From Owenia fusiformis (lineage: Eukaryota; Annelida; Polychaeta; Sabellida; Oweniidae), in the NCBI GenBank assembly GCA_903813345.2, contig CAIIXF020000003.1, positions 6,721,815 through 6,785,814 of the forward strand: DNA of 64,000 bases, read 5' to 3'. A program made the position numbers and the translations under genes. Shown piece after piece: positions 1 through 11,810 of the stretch; position 1 is the first letter of the stretch, and each line of letters begins with the position of its first letter. The notes under the pieces were generated by a model. It did no database searches, had not been told where the DNA came from, and saw nothing but the letters and a program-made list of their open reading frames with translations.

Positions 1-896
1 ATCCTCTAGTTTCTGAGAAATCTGAAGAATATGTAAAGAAGTGATTACACTGCAAGTACCGACAATTTTTGCAACCAAATCATTACCTCCAGAGTCGATT
101 TCTTCCTCAAGACACGTCCACTGTTATAAATTGGTAGTTCCTAGAGTTCTTTGTTTCCTTAGGTTCATTCCCGTACGTTATTTTTACCGAAGGACAGCCT
201 ATAACGACTGCTATACGCAAAAAGATGCATGAAATTAAGTGTTTCAAAACTGAAAGTTGAAAAATGGTGACTTTCCCATGTTCTATGCGCAGGTGCGTTC
301 AATCCAGCAATTTGATTAGTTCATATTATATGAACGCATGCGCAATAACTACATATATTTTTAGATAGATGTCACTTGCGTTCATTATTTCACAGCAGTC
401 CCTTCCCATGATGCACCTAATATTGCGGAAATTTTCCTTTAGTGATAAAACTAATAACTCTCATCTTCGAAATACGTTTTCCATTCCTTGGCAATAATCT
501 TTCATTTGGTATCTAAGTATAACCGAACCAACCGCCGAAAAGTAATTCGAATCCTTCTGAATCTTGGGAATGAAGTACTTTCATTTTTGCGCATGCGCCG
601 CTCATGCGCATAGAACACCGGAAAGTCGCCATTTTTCAACTTTCAGTTTCGAAACTTTTAATTTCATGCATCTTTTTGCGTATAGCAGTCGTTATAGGCT
701 GTCCTTCGGTAAAAATAACGTACGGGAATGAACCTAAGGAAACAAAGAACTCTAGGAACTACCAATTTATAACAGTGGACCTGTCTTGGGGAAGAAATCG
801 ACTCTGGAGGTAATGATTTGGTTGCAAAAATTGTCGGTACTTGCAGTGTAATCACTTCTTTACATATTCTTCAGAAATCTCAGAAACTAGAGGATG
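1..896. repeat. Foldback (long inverted-repeat) element
   Basis: The first ~300 bases and the reverse complement of about 598-896 match almost base for base, starting with 'atcctctagtttctgag' at position 1 and ending with its complement at 896. About 290 bases of unique sequence separate the arms. This is the shape of a foldback or long-TIR non-autonomous DNA element. The left target-site duplication cannot be seen because the window starts at the arm. The small ORFs inside are mirror images of each other and are not genes. Confidence 0.85.
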
Positions 897-1132
897 GAAT
901 TCTACCATTTTGGGTAACTTTACTCTGCAGAGCTGTTTGAATCAGCATGTCGATTGTTGAAAGGATTCCTTATGTTTTTACTGGATATATCTAACAATCA
1001 TTTTCTACAAATTTCAGGAAGCATCAAAATCGAGCACCCTTAATACTCTTAATAAGCAGTAGACTCATCGGAGGGCTTGCCCGACGCCTCGAGACAAGCC
1101 CCTGTGGTTCAGAGGGACTCGCTCTCAGGGAG

Positions 1133-1580
1133 GCAATGTCGTTTGTGTGCAGCCTGTTACGCTGCATCAAAGCAACCAGTTGACTCTACAAAATAAGAAA
1201 TCTAAAGACTATTGTACAATAATACATAGGAGAATAGATTCACATTGCACACGAATGACATTTCTAATCTTGGATGGTTTGTGAATTGGCTTATAAAGTC
1301 TGTAACTACTTATATTTTGATGCTTCCCTGCCATGTTAATTCTGAAATAAAGAACATGGCGGATAGACCACAAATTACAAGAGGCCACAGGCTTATTGCA
1401 CTAAACACTAAATAATCTGAAATATACAAATGTCATTTGTACATGCACTGTGCGGTATGAATAATATGGTTTCCATATATTATTAATACATAATAATCTT
1501 TAGATTTCTTATTTTTTAGGTTCAACTGGTTTCTTTGAAGCAGTGTAACAGACTGTAGGTTATTGTCAGACAAATGACCA
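1133..1580. repeat. Second, more diverged inverted-repeat element
   Basis: Bases about 1133-1270 pair with the reverse complement of about 1425-1580. The shared core includes 'aataagaaatctaaaga' and 'ctgttac.ctgc.tcaaag.aaccagttga'. The arms are diverged, so this is an old element. No clear target duplication was found. No coding content is visible between 897 and 1737. Confidence 0.65.
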
Positions 1581-1736
1581 CATGCACTGAGTGTGACTAT
1601 TACCTATATGTACTCTACTGATTTAGATCAGATCTACATGTTTTCGAAACAAAATTGACACTGCACAGAGCTGACCAGAACAGATAGATAGTGGATTTCC
1701 TCAGGCCATTAATTGGAAAAGTAGTAGTAAGCTTAG

Positions 1737-1874
1737 CAGGCCTGTTGCCCAGAAGTAGGGGGAGGCAGAAATTCTTTCAAAATCATGCAGTTCGTTGGCT
1801 AAAGTTGTCAAATGTGAACCCCCATGGGATTTTTTTAAAAGTGAACATTTTGACAAAAGCTGGCTACAGGCCTG
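1737..1874. mobile_element. Short MITE, CAGG-type TIRs, 5-bp TSD
   Basis: A 138-bp element bounded by 'caggcctgttgcccag' and the complement of 'caggcctgtagccagc'. It is flanked on both sides by the 5-bp direct repeat 'cttag' (1732-1736 and 1875-1879). Two further members with the same terminal pattern and 5-bp duplications are at 42603-42684 and 52127-52310. The TIR resembles hAT-type ends (hAT5-like groups make 5-bp duplications), but that assignment is inference. Confidence 0.75.
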
Positions 1875-1879
1875 CTTAG

Positions 1880-4800
1880 TATACTACAGTTCTCTCAAAA
1901 ATAAGCGAAGAGTGTTGTTTTTAGCACATTTTGCTGATGAATTTTAACATAAAATACCCCAAATTCTCCCAAACTGCAGAAAACACATCCTGCAAATTAT
2001 ATTTACTAGCATATGCATGATATTTCCCACTAATTTGAGTTTCGATTGCTGAAGTATGGGCATTCTCCGTCAATTTTGGTTCGATATTTATGATAAGTGC
2101 TCAGGAGTGAATACATGTCCTTGAAATAAGAGTCCAAGGCCTCTATAGGCAAATACATAATGGAAGGAACATTTTGTTTATTTAGAAAACTTATTCTTAT
2201 TTATATTTAGACTGTACTTCTTTTCTTTAGGCCCTGGTAGAGTTGTCCTGGAAGGAAAATATGCCCTCCAGACCAAAAGCCTATGAAGGAATGTAACCAA
2301 TTGAATTGGCCAACTGACACTTATGAATTGTGAGAATGAAGCCTCTGTATTTGCCATGTTTGATTTTGAGAAAATCAGGAATTAATATGAAACAACTGAT
2401 ATTAACAAGGAATTGACATTACTGTTATGCTTGGGAGATCACAGACAGCAACATATTGACCATGTCCAAACAAATGTTATAATTTTAACAAACCCACAAA
2501 TTTTTTAAATTGTATTTCAGGAAAGTACTCTCCAGGTATAAATATCTCTGATATATGCATTTAAATGACATACTGTTTGCAAACATGGTAAAAGAAAATG
2601 GATCAATTATGCAAGCTAATTGGAGCTAATTTTTTGTTATATAGTATACTCTCTGTCTTGAATGATAGGTTCACTATTGCAGAAATCCCACAAGATCAGC
2701 ACAGTAGCAGCATTCTTTACATTTACACCAAAAAGATGACCAAGTCTGTACTATATATTCAAGAGGGATTTATCTATTGCAACCAAAAACAGTGTTTCAC
2801 ATTTTTGGATTTCTCAGGCAAACAACTGACAACAACAGGCAGAATTATTGGAAATAGCTCAAAATTTTATGAAACAACATGTTAGAAAATTGCCTGTTGC
2901 CTGTTCCTGAATATCTAAGAGGGTTTGATGTCAATCAATGTTTGTATACATTTGATTTTCACAGGATTCTTTCTCAAGTACGTGCAAATTCACAATTCAG
3001 ACCAAATTTGGTCAAAGTATGGTCATTTTTTTCATGATTTTTCCAATTTTTTAAATGGGTGCAAACAGATTCTCAAGTGGGTGCAAGACTATTATCAAAA
3101 TCTCAGGTGGGTGCTGCGCCCACTTGTTTCAATGCTAGGGAGATCATCGAGCCTAATATCAGCCTATACATAACACAAAGGATGAATCTGATAATGCAAT
3201 AAGGTTTTAATGTATCACAAGTGGTGACATATTGTTATGGTCCCCAACTTTTTTTTTTAGAGATGGTGTTTGGTCGTTGGTGTTCAGCATCTGTAACAAA
3301 TGGCAGGTGGTGACATTTTGCATGTTAATGCCTTGTTAATTTCTATAATACCCAAAGAACAGAGGTCCTTATATTTTAGAGTTTTACCTCTTTGAATATG
3401 ACTAAATAGATGACATCATTGAATCAAAAAGTTCGAGTTTTTATTCAATTAAGAATTTTGAAGTCAAATGATATACCGTTCACCACATTGTTTTTTCCTT
3501 TCATAAAGATGCACATTATTTTTGGGAATAAATCAATTGTTTTATTATTTAACTCAGGATGATATATATTGTATTTTCTTTTCAGGTGGAAGTATGAATG
3601 TGATTTGCTTCACTTTTCTGTTGCCATCTTGTTTTGAGCAAAAGTGATGATTTGGTAGAAGATTCATTCTTCTTGTCCTATCTCAACTTATTTATGAAGA
3701 AAAACTCAGTCATCATTATGTAAAGTTTGGAGCTGTTTTGATGGCATAATATCACCAATTAAGCACAACAAATGGCCAAAAGATGATCCTGTTCTTGTGA
3801 ATAATTGAAAAATTCAACTAATTCTTGATTCGTCAATTATTTTTAATTCAGTTCTCGCAATTTTTGGAATACAACATGATGAACATGCTCATTGTCATTA
3901 AATCTTTAGAATCATTAAATATTACATAAATAAACATTCTAGAATAAATTCACTATGTGATCTGAATTTTATGTTTGAACCTGATTCCCCAGAGCAGACA
4001 TATTCCGCATAGTGGAGGAAATTTTAACATCTCTTTTTGACAAAATATAAAAGGACCCTATAACTCTAGGTCTTACTAATACTTCCATGATGAGGCATGT
4101 TAATATTATATTATTAAGGGATCGGAATGTGACATCAGTTAAAGGAAACATTAACACTGTATAAGAGCTAAAGCCTTTCCAGTAGCTTCCACTTCCCTAA
4201 GTGCAATAGTGTTATAAAACTTCAAACTAAAGAAAAGTTTGTAACTCCCAAATGATATACCCATTGCATGTAGAAGGTTATATTCCTTCAATTAATCAAT
4301 CATCTTGAGTTAAAAATTCATATTTATTTCATAAAAATAGCATGACCCGATAGCGGACAAATTTTGTGATCCTTTCCCATGGATTTAATAGCCTTACTGG
4401 GCCCTAGGGGGATATGTGACAAAAAACGAAAATGGTAACCTAAAACATTTTGTCAAGCAACAATTTTGAAAAGTTAATGAATATAAAGGACAAATTGTAA
4501 TCACAGGCAATGAAAAGAAAGTTACTTAAAAATTATAAGAAGAAAATGCATTCTTAACTTTGACATTAACAACATTTTTGAATTAAGGCGACACATGTTG
4601 GGGGAATTACGACATTTGAATGAAACGCAACCACAAGAGACTTCTGTCAATTTCTTGTATAAATTGAACACCATTAAAAACAAAACAAATATTTAATTGC
4701 AAGAGAGGCTGCAACCAAAAATAAAAGACTTCGGTGCAATGAACTTAAAGATTTTGATTTTTGTATAATTAATTACATACACACAGGAAATGCCATAATT

Positions 4801-6295
4801 CAGTCATCGAGTTGACAATGGGCAAAGAAGCCACGGTGACTTGACTCCAATCTGTTGTGATGGTTAGAAACAGCAAAGATTTGGAAATACATTTTCATGC
4901 AGCTACTATCAGTATTATTTACGTGTTATAACATTCTGATACTCTGCACATCTTTCTGTTTCCCAATGCTGAGAAGAAATGAGATGTCATGATTTCTCAT
5001 GATGAAGTTTTGAATCATGTATGTCTATTTCAGGAATGATCACATTTATCATTCAAATTTGTTCAAGTTGCCCCTCTTTATTGAAAGATTTGGAAATAGG
5101 AGAGGCCAGCTGGAACCTACAAGATGCATTATTACCACACTTTTAAAATTGCAACCAAATGGTGACATTATGTCACAGATTTGCTGAGTGCAGAGAGAAT
5201 TTGCCTTTACTTACAGCTTTGTTGAATCTTGAAATTTGACCAGTTGGTGACATTTTGTCACGTAAATGCTTTGTTTATACGAATGTATATGTGTTCGTTT
5301 TATGTGCAAATTCTACAGTTATGCGAATCAATAATAAACAAGGATCTAAGACTTTTGGAGATACATGTCATTTGATTTGGAAGTTGGAGACAATGACTTG
5401 TATATACATTCCTGCTTTTCCATTTCTGCAGAAGGCAGACAGAATATCAAGGTCACAGAGATTCGAGGTCACTGGCTAGCTTAGTTCAGCCTTGCTATTC
5501 TTATTGGCTCGTGCTGAGGCAAGAGCCATATCTCACTTGGGTTAAGTAGTTAGTGATAATGACAATGGACTGAGGTTTAAACGTTTAAATGTCAACAACA
5601 CCATGAAAACTGTGCATTGATTTTCGGCAACATGATTTCCTAAATACAACAGAAATACGAGCGACTTCTTGATTTAGAATTGTGAACAATTTACAGCATT
5701 AAAAAACTCCGAACATTTAACTGTTTTATTAATATCTTCGGAGAACGAGAATTAAATTGACCCATCTTCACTTTTTGATATTTGGATGTTTTTCAAGAGG
5801 TCCAGGTACTCAGACCTTCACAATTTAAAGATCTTAATCAGTTCAAGATGTTCAGATTTTTTCTACTTTTGCCGTTCGGTAAATTACAACCGCGTTTAAA
5901 GTAAGCATCTCTGTTTATCAATACAATTCATTACAACACTGCAAACATCTCCTTCACACGAGCCTTCATTTTTTTTTTTTAAATGATCTCTTGTTTAATT
6001 TTTGTCGCATTTCTCATATTTTACTGTATCTGTATGGTTTACCTTCGGTCACTTCGCATATTAAGGTGATATACTACCTATGCTGTTACAAAGAATACCA
6101 AAGACAAAATGATTTCTTTGCTTCTCTGTTGTTTTAATTACTAGGTTAGAGGCGACTACTATGACGGGGAGATTCTGAAATATTTTTGTCATATTTGTCT
6201 CATCTTAATCTAAAATTGCTAAGAAACCCTGTGGGTTCACTAGGCCTAGTTTTGACTTGCGAAGCTTCAATTTTCAGATTTATTAATTTTCAACT
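1880..6295. other. Gene-poor stretch
   Basis: No reading frame here has recognisable domain content. The longest ORF (2598-2885, 95 codons) matches nothing I know. The stretch holds one full copy (3219-3341) and a fragment (about 5244-5275) of a dispersed repeat that also occurs near 7.2 kb and in the CLC introns. It may contain unseen 5' exons of the RBM12-type gene. Confidence 0.5.
3219..3341 (+). repeat. Dispersed repeat family, copy A
   Basis: This copy starts with 'agtggtgacatattgtta', has a T-rich centre and GGTGTT/CATC motifs, and ends with 'ttgcatgttaatgccttg'. Related copies are at 7171-7303, 55591-55677, 55903-56045 and 56600-56712, all in the same orientation. No coding content or clear TIR was seen. 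Confidence 0.7.
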
Positions 6296-6845
6296 TGCAG
6301 TATTCATCATTTGGACTTGAAGAATTCATAATTTTGTCTGGCAGAATTCATCATTCTGTCTTGCAGAATTCATCATTTTGTCTGGCAGAATTCATCATTT
6401 TGTCTGGCAGAATTCATCATTCTGTCTTGTAAAATTCCTCATTTTGTCTTGCAGAATTCATCATTTTGTCTTGCAGCATTCATCATTTTGTTTTGCAGAG
6501 TTCATCATTTGAACTTGAAGAATTCATCATTTTTTCTGGCAGAATTCATCATTCTGTCTTGCAGAATTCATCATTTTGTCTGGAAGAATTCATCATTTTG
6601 TCTGAAAGAATTCATCATTTTGTCTGGCAAAATTCATCATTTTGTCTGGCAGAATTCATTATTTTGTCTTGCAGAATTCATCATATTGTCTTGCAGCATT
6701 CATCATTTTTTCATTTTTCATTTGAACTTGAAGAATTCATCATTCAAACTTGAAACATTTATCATTTCAATTTGCAGCATTCATCATCTGGACTTGGATG
6801 CATGAAGAATTCATAATTTAACTTGCAACATTCATTATTTCAGCT
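6296..6845. repeat. 22-bp minisatellite (about 24 copies)
   Basis: Tandem copies of a 22-bp unit with the core 'agaattcatcattttgtct' run through this stretch, for example at 6321 and 6343. Most copies carry an EcoRI-type GAATTC. Because 22 is not a multiple of three and the unit has few stops, two overlapping frames stay open. They encode simple IHHF/EFII-type repeats and are artefacts. Confidence 0.9.
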
Positions 6846-7170
6846 TACATCATCATTACAATTTGTAAAAAACTTTTTATTTAAAGCTTGTGTTAATTAT
6901 TTTCTCTGAATTTTTCAGAAACTGAAAAGGTGTGACAGAATATAGAAGTAGTGAATTGAAGGATTGTTGACTGAAGCATGCATTTGCCACATTTGTATAC
7001 ATATAATACTTTTACAGGCTGATGGTCATGAAAAATGGAATGAATGATAATAATTTGGAGATCACACTGAAACCTTCTTTTGTCATTTATAGATTTGTCA
7101 TATCATTCAAAATACCAAAGTGGACTTTTTACCATGTAAAATCTTAGTATGTTATGTCACTACCATAAGA

Positions 7171-7303
7171 CACTGGTGACATATTGTTAAGTTATGCTCT
7201 GTAAACGGTGTTTAGGTGGTTACTGTTTGGCGGTTAGTGTTCAAATCGGTGTTTGGCATCTGTAGCAAATAGTAGGTGGTGACATTTGCATGTTATTGCC
7301 TTG
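7171..7303 (+). repeat. Dispersed repeat family, copy B
   Basis: Contains 'actggtgacatattgttaa', a GGTGTTTGGCATCTGTAGC-like centre and 'catgttattgccttg', matching the family seen at 3219 and in the CLC introns. It lies about 230 bp upstream of the probable splice acceptor of the RBM12-type gene. Confidence 0.65.
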
Positions 7304-7532
7304 ATTTCTATTTCAACAATCCATTTTCCATGTTGTGGATTGATTTGCAACTTAGTATTATTACTTTTTATCAATATATTAACTTATATCTCAGATACAT
7401 GCATCTATGAACTTAGTGTCAAATCCATTATTACACCAAATATGTATATATGTGACTATTGCAACTTGGCGACCATCTAATCTTATTTGTTGCTACATGT
7501 GTTAAAAGACATTTGTTGTGACTATTTCACAG

Positions 7533-7731
7533 GTGACAGCCTAGCTGCAGCATGATCAGAAAATAACAGCCAAGAAAGAGCAAAAAACATTGAAGTTGCA
7601 TTGAGCAAAAATTCTGAACAGTACAATATTGAACAAAGGAGACATTCCAGGAATCATAATACGCTGTGCAATTTATAGACAAAACGAAGAAGATTTCTCG
7701 AACTTGTTTGCATAAGAAATTACTTTGAAAA
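7533..7731 (+). other. Probable 5' UTR exon part of the RBM12-type gene
   Basis: A good splice acceptor ('actatttcacag') ends at 7532, and the sequence then runs without an in-frame ATG-initiated frame to the start codon at 7732. Vertebrate RBM12-family genes also keep the whole coding region in one exon after a 5' UTR intron, which fits. The upstream non-coding exon and the promoter were not located. Confidence 0.5.
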
Positions 7732-10700
7732 ATGTCTGTTATAATACGGCTTCAGAATCTACCATGGTCAGCAAATGCATTAGACATTCGGCGATTCTTC
7801 CAGGGATTGACAGTTCCCGATGGTGGCGTTCATATTGTTGGAGGAGAAAATGGAGATGCATTTATAGCTTTTAGTTCGGATGAGGATGCACGACAGGCAA
7901 TGTTGAGAAATAATGGCAAGATAAATGATAATTCAGTAACATTAATGTTGAGTAGTAAAACTGAGATGCAAAATGTGATTGCGGTTGCAAGGGGACAGAT
8001 GCCTGCTAAACCCCCTGTGGCGTCATCCTCTGGACCTGCCAATACTCAAGCACCACCCCTGTCATCTCAGGGATTCGGCACCAGTCGTGACCCACCAGCA
8101 ATAGATGCACCCAGGTCCATGCCCCCATTAGATTTTAACAATCTCAATCGACCCTCATATTCCCAAGATGGCCCCACATTGGAGCATCCTTTAGGACCTA
8201 ACTTTAGACCACCTGAGTTAAAACTTCCTGATCATGAACCACACAGATCCATGGCTCCCCAACAGCCATTGTATCAACAGCCCCCAATGAACCACCAAGG
8301 GATTCCAAGACAGCAGTTCAATGGCAATCAGGCCCATGTTTACAATCAACCTCCTAGACAAGAGTTCAATCAAGGCCCAAGGCCTGATTTCAACAACCAA
8401 GGGCCCCCAAGGCAGGATTTCAATCAAATACCTCCAAGGCAGGATTTCATCCAAGGACCAAGACCAGAATTCAACCAGCCAAGACTAGATTTTAATAATC
8501 AGCCAAGACCTGAATTCCACAATCAAGGCCCAAGACCTGATTTCAATCAGGTTCGTCCACAGATGGCACCGGGTATTCCAATGCAAGGTCCGCCACGGTT
8601 TGATCCCCCATTCGAACCTCCTCGTGATAACTTCAGGCCACCAGGGGGCCCAGACTTTGAACCAAGACACCAGTTGCCCCCAGCATTTAGAGGTGATCCC
8701 CAAGGCCCCCCAGTTCAGCAAGGTCCATTACTAGCAACCCCTATAATGCAAGGAGGGCCCCCTATGAGGCAGCCCCCAATACAAAGTAACCTCCCACCCC
8801 CTGGAGTAGTTGAGCCTGATCGTCTACCCCCACCTGGAAATTTCCCCCCTGCTAATTCATTTCCACCATACAGAGATGGACCTGATATGGATCGACGTTT
8901 TAACAATGATAGGAGATTCTCACAAGATCGGGATCGGGAAGGATTTCCTCCTCAAGGGCCGCCATTGTTGCCTGATGACCACGATGACAGAAGAGAAAAA
9001 GGGCCACCTCCCCATGGCATGCATGTTGAGATAATTGGTATGCCAAAGACAGTGAAATACAGCGACGTTAGGTCATTTTTTCAGGGATGTAGAATTTCCC
9101 AGGATGGCCTTAAATTGATCAACACGGCTGTGGGATTAAGGACTGGAAGAGGGTTCATAAAGTTTTATTCTGAGGAAGACTGTGAAAAAGCACTGCGGAG
9201 GAATCATCAGTTCATGGAAGAATGTATGGTTTCTGTTCGTCCCTGTGCCCCTGAGGACTTTGAAAATGCCATTGATTCATACACCCCTGGGGCACGTAGT
9301 AGAGGTGAATTGCGCTACCAGACTCCCCCTCCTCGAAGAATAAGAAATCGTTCAAGGTCAAGGTCACCTAGGCGAAGGTCAAGGTCACCTCATGGTCATA
9401 GAAGGTCACCTCATAAGAGAGGCAGATCCCCAGGTATGAGGTCAAGATCGCCAAAAAGAAGAGGAAGATCACCTGAAAGGAGAAGATCCCCAGCCAGAGG
9501 ACGTTCCCCTACTAGAGGACAAGATCAGCGCATGGGATCAAATGATCAAAGATCAACTTCAAAACGATCTAGATCCCCATTAGGTGATAAAAGAGAAGTA
9601 AATATCGTCAGAAAAATTTCATCCTCTCCACCAAGAAAATTACCAGATATTGTAAGAAGATCTTCCCCTTCAAGACATCAAAGGAGGTCCCCTCCCAGAG
9701 GCAAATCTCCACCAAGGGAGGTAAGGCAAATCAGGCATGGCCCATCATCAAATGGACCACAAAGTGAAATGAGACCACCAAATGAAAGACATGGATCTCG
9801 GTCAAATGATAGAAGAGAACTACAAGATGAAAGATCACGTGTAAAGGATGATAAACGGGCAGAATCAAATGAAAGAAGAGGTCGTTCAAATGAGACAAGA
9901 GGTCCATCAAATGAAAGAATGCCCCTCATTGAAAGGAAAGTTCAGTTTCCAAATAAGGAAAAGGGGTCATCTCCACATGTAACACAGGAATCATCACCCC
10001 AAAGACATGGAATTCCTCTGCAAGATGATAGGCGTGGTCTTCCGCAGAATGACAGACGAGGCCATCCTCAAGATGACAGACGAGGCCCTTCACAAGATGA
10101 CAGACGAGGTCATCCACAAGATGACAGACGAGGCCCACTACAAGATGACAGAAGAGGCCCTTCACAAGATGACAGACGAGGTCCTCCTCAAGATGACAGA
10201 CGAGGCCCTTCACAAGATGACAGACGAGGCCCACTACAAGATGACAGAAGAGGCCCTTCACAAGATGACAGACAAGGTCCTCCTCAAGATGACAGGAATG
10301 GGCCCTTGCAAGATGACAGACTAGGCCTTCCACAAGATGAAATCCGAGGCCCTGGTCGAAACTGGCGCGGCCCCACTCAAGTAGATCGCCGTGGTCCCTC
10401 ACCCATAGATCGCCATAGCCCTCATAGGAGACGCTCCCCTCCACCTAGGCATCAGAATGACTTGAGCGTCAAGCTCAGCAACTTACCAGAGAAAATTGAA
10501 AGATCAGAAGTGAAGGAATTCTTTAAGAATTTGTCGATTGATCCAAGAATTGGCTGTTATGTTGAGTTTGATAAAGATGGCAGAGTTGTTGATGATGGAT
10601 GTGCTTACGTAGTTTTCACTAATTATGATGATTTCAAAAAGGCACTAAGTATGAGTGAACGTGTTCCAATGCAAGGCAAATATATATCCATTCACCCTAT

Positions 10701-11601
10701 CAGTAATGCGGATCGTCAAGCAGCTGTTAATAAACACAAAACTCGGCACAGCACAAGGTACTACCCAACAAGACGATCTCCCCCTCGTACCAGGTATATT
10801 AACAATAATGAAGATAGAGATAGGCGATCAAGAGATGATCAACCAAGATCCAGAGATGATCGAGATCGAATTAGAGATGATGCAAATATAGAGGATCCTC
10901 CAAGACGCGTTGAGATTTCACGACAAGATGATGATCCTGATGGCCCTTCACGCAGAAGTGGTTCCTCCTCTCCACACTACATTTTACGAATGCATGGAGT
11001 CCCATATAATGCTAGCATTCAAGACATACGTGAATTCTTCAATGGGTGTGAAATTGTCCCAGGTGGTATCCATATCATCATTGCAAAAGATGGAAAGGCA
11101 ACTGGTGTTGGATTTGTTGACTTCGCAACAGAAGAGGATGAAAAGCGAGCGTTACTCTTGCACGGCAATTTGTTCCTCAACACAAGGCGCTATATTGAGC
11201 TATCTGGCACAACGAAAGACCAAATGTTGCAAGAACTACGAGGAGCCGACAGAAATCCCAAAATGTCCAAAACTCGAGGAGGTGGGTTTAATTCACCCAC
11301 TTTCAACAAACCGTCATCAATTGACAATATAAAAGCTGCAGGACTAGAAGGCATTAGTAAACCAGGCTGCATAATTGGGATTCAGAATTTACCATACACT
11401 GCAACCATACCAGACATTCTAGCATTATTTTCAAAGTTTAACCCTATTAAGGACTCTGTTAGAATGCATTACACAGATACAGGGAAGGCTACGGGAGATG
11501 CTCTGATTGCACTTTCATCAAAGAAGGACACAGATGATGCGCTGTATCAACTCAGGCACTCTAGCCTAGGAAAAAGGCTACTGAAGCTTTATCTTGCTTA
11601 A
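7732..11601 (+). CDS. RBM12: RBM12-type RNA-binding protein, five RRMs, intronless CDS
   Basis: An uninterrupted 1289-aa protein. RRM1 (aa 1-85) begins MSVIIRLQNLPW and contains FFQGLTVPDGGVHIVGGENG and SSKTEMQN, hallmarks of the RBM12/RBM12B (SWAN) clade. Next come a Pro/Gln/Arg-rich stretch with PRxDFNQ repeats (about 200-290), RRM2 (about 430-513), an RS-rich segment (about 536-600) of the kind found in splicing factors, and an Arg/Asp/Ser-rich region. A tandem octapeptide QDDRRGPx array follows (about 764-870), then RRM3 (about 910-1000), RRM4 (about 1082-1165) and RRM5 (1212-1289, at the very C-terminus). The family binds RNA in the nucleus through RRMs related to those of hnRNP F/H. The protein is longer than the ~930-1000 aa vertebrate members because of the repeat regions. 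The start is the first ATG, with A at -3. Whether it is orthologous to RBM12 or RBM12B is unresolved. Antisense ORFs over the repeats are shadows. Confidence 0.93.
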   Translation: MSVIIRLQNLPWSANALDIRRFFQGLTVPDGGVHIVGGENGDAFIAFSSDEDARQAMLRNNGKINDNSVTLMLSSKTEMQNVIAVARGQMPAKPPVASSSGPANTQAPPLSSQGFGTSRDPPAIDAPRSMPPLDFNNLNRPSYSQDGPTLEHPLGPNFRPPELKLPDHEPHRSMAPQQPLYQQPPMNHQGIPRQQFNGNQAHVYNQPPRQEFNQGPRPDFNNQGPPRQDFNQIPPRQDFIQGPRPEFNQPRLDFNNQPRPEFHNQGPRPDFNQVRPQMAPGIPMQGPPRFDPPFEPPRDNFRPPGGPDFEPRHQLPPAFRGDPQGPPVQQGPLLATPIMQGGPPMRQPPIQSNLPPPGVVEPDRLPPPGNFPPANSFPPYRDGPDMDRRFNNDRRFSQDRDREGFPPQGPPLLPDDHDDRREKGPPPHGMHVEIIGMPKTVKYSDVRSFFQGCRISQDGLKLINTAVGLRTGRGFIKFYSEEDCEKALRRNHQFMEECMVSVRPCAPEDFENAIDSYTPGARSRGELRYQTPPPRRIRNRSRSRSPRRRSRSPHGHRRSPHKRGRSPGMRSRSPKRRGRSPERRRSPARGRSPTRGQDQRMGSNDQRSTSKRSRSPLGDKREVNIVRKISSSPPRKLPDIVRRSSPSRHQRRSPPRGKSPPREVRQIRHGPSSNGPQSEMRPPNERHGSRSNDRRELQDERSRVKDDKRAESNERRGRSNETRGPSNERMPLIERKVQFPNKEKGSSPHVTQESSPQRHGIPLQDDRRGLPQNDRRGHPQDDRRGPSQDDRRGHPQDDRRGPLQDDRRGPSQDDRRGPPQDDRRGPSQDDRRGPLQDDRRGPSQDDRQGPPQDDRNGPLQDDRLGLPQDEIRGPGRNWRGPTQVDRRGPSPIDRHSPHRRRSPPPRHQNDLSVKLSNLPEKIERSEVKEFFKNLSIDPRIGCYVEFDKDGRVVDDGCAYVVFTNYDDFKKALSMSERVPMQGKYISIHPISNADRQAAVNKHKTRHSTRYYPTRRSPPRTRYINNNEDRDRRSRDDQPRSRDDRDRIRDDANIEDPPRRVEISRQDDDPDGPSRRSGSSSPHYILRMHGVPYNASIQDIREFFNGCEIVPGGIHIIIAKDGKATGVGFVDFATEEDEKRALLLHGNLFLNTRRYIELSGTTKDQMLQELRGADRNPKMSKTRGGGFNSPTFNKPSSIDNIKAAGLEGISKPGCIIGIQNLPYTATIPDILALFSKFNPIKDSVRMHYTDTGKATGDALIALSSKKDTDDALYQLRHSSLGKRLLKLYLA

Positions 11602-11710
11602 GGTATGGAATAATATGGAACTTTGAAGCACTAGGGTTGGGTGATTCATAAGTTCGAAGGTTATGATGGCTATGTTTTATGGCAAGAGTGGAAAGGGTTA
11701 AAATTCATGG

Positions 11711-11716
11711 AATAAA
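11711..11716 (+). promoter_or_regulatory. Candidate poly(A) signal of the RBM12-type gene
   Basis: AATAAA lies 110 bases after the stop codon and is the first such hexamer downstream. It precedes the 11811 palindrome, so the mature transcript probably does not include that element. Confidence 0.5.
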
Positions 11717-11810
11717 GAATAAGTGGTAATATGCTTTTGCTATTGCTATTCCATTATTGCAATTGAAAAGTGCCACAGTATTTCCTTGACCTTGTTATCT
11801 TTTGCTGATT

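Noticed and set aside
2598-2885. 95-codon ORF as a gene
   Set aside because: No recognisable domain, no splice context, and ordinary length for AT-rich non-coding DNA.
6449-6805. Two overlapping ORFs of IHHF/EFII repeats
   Set aside because: Product of the 22-bp minisatellite, in two frames at once.
9926-10444. 172-codon antisense ORF over the RBM12-type repeats
   Set aside because: Shadow of the QDDRRG coding repeat on the other strand (HLVKGLVC repeats).
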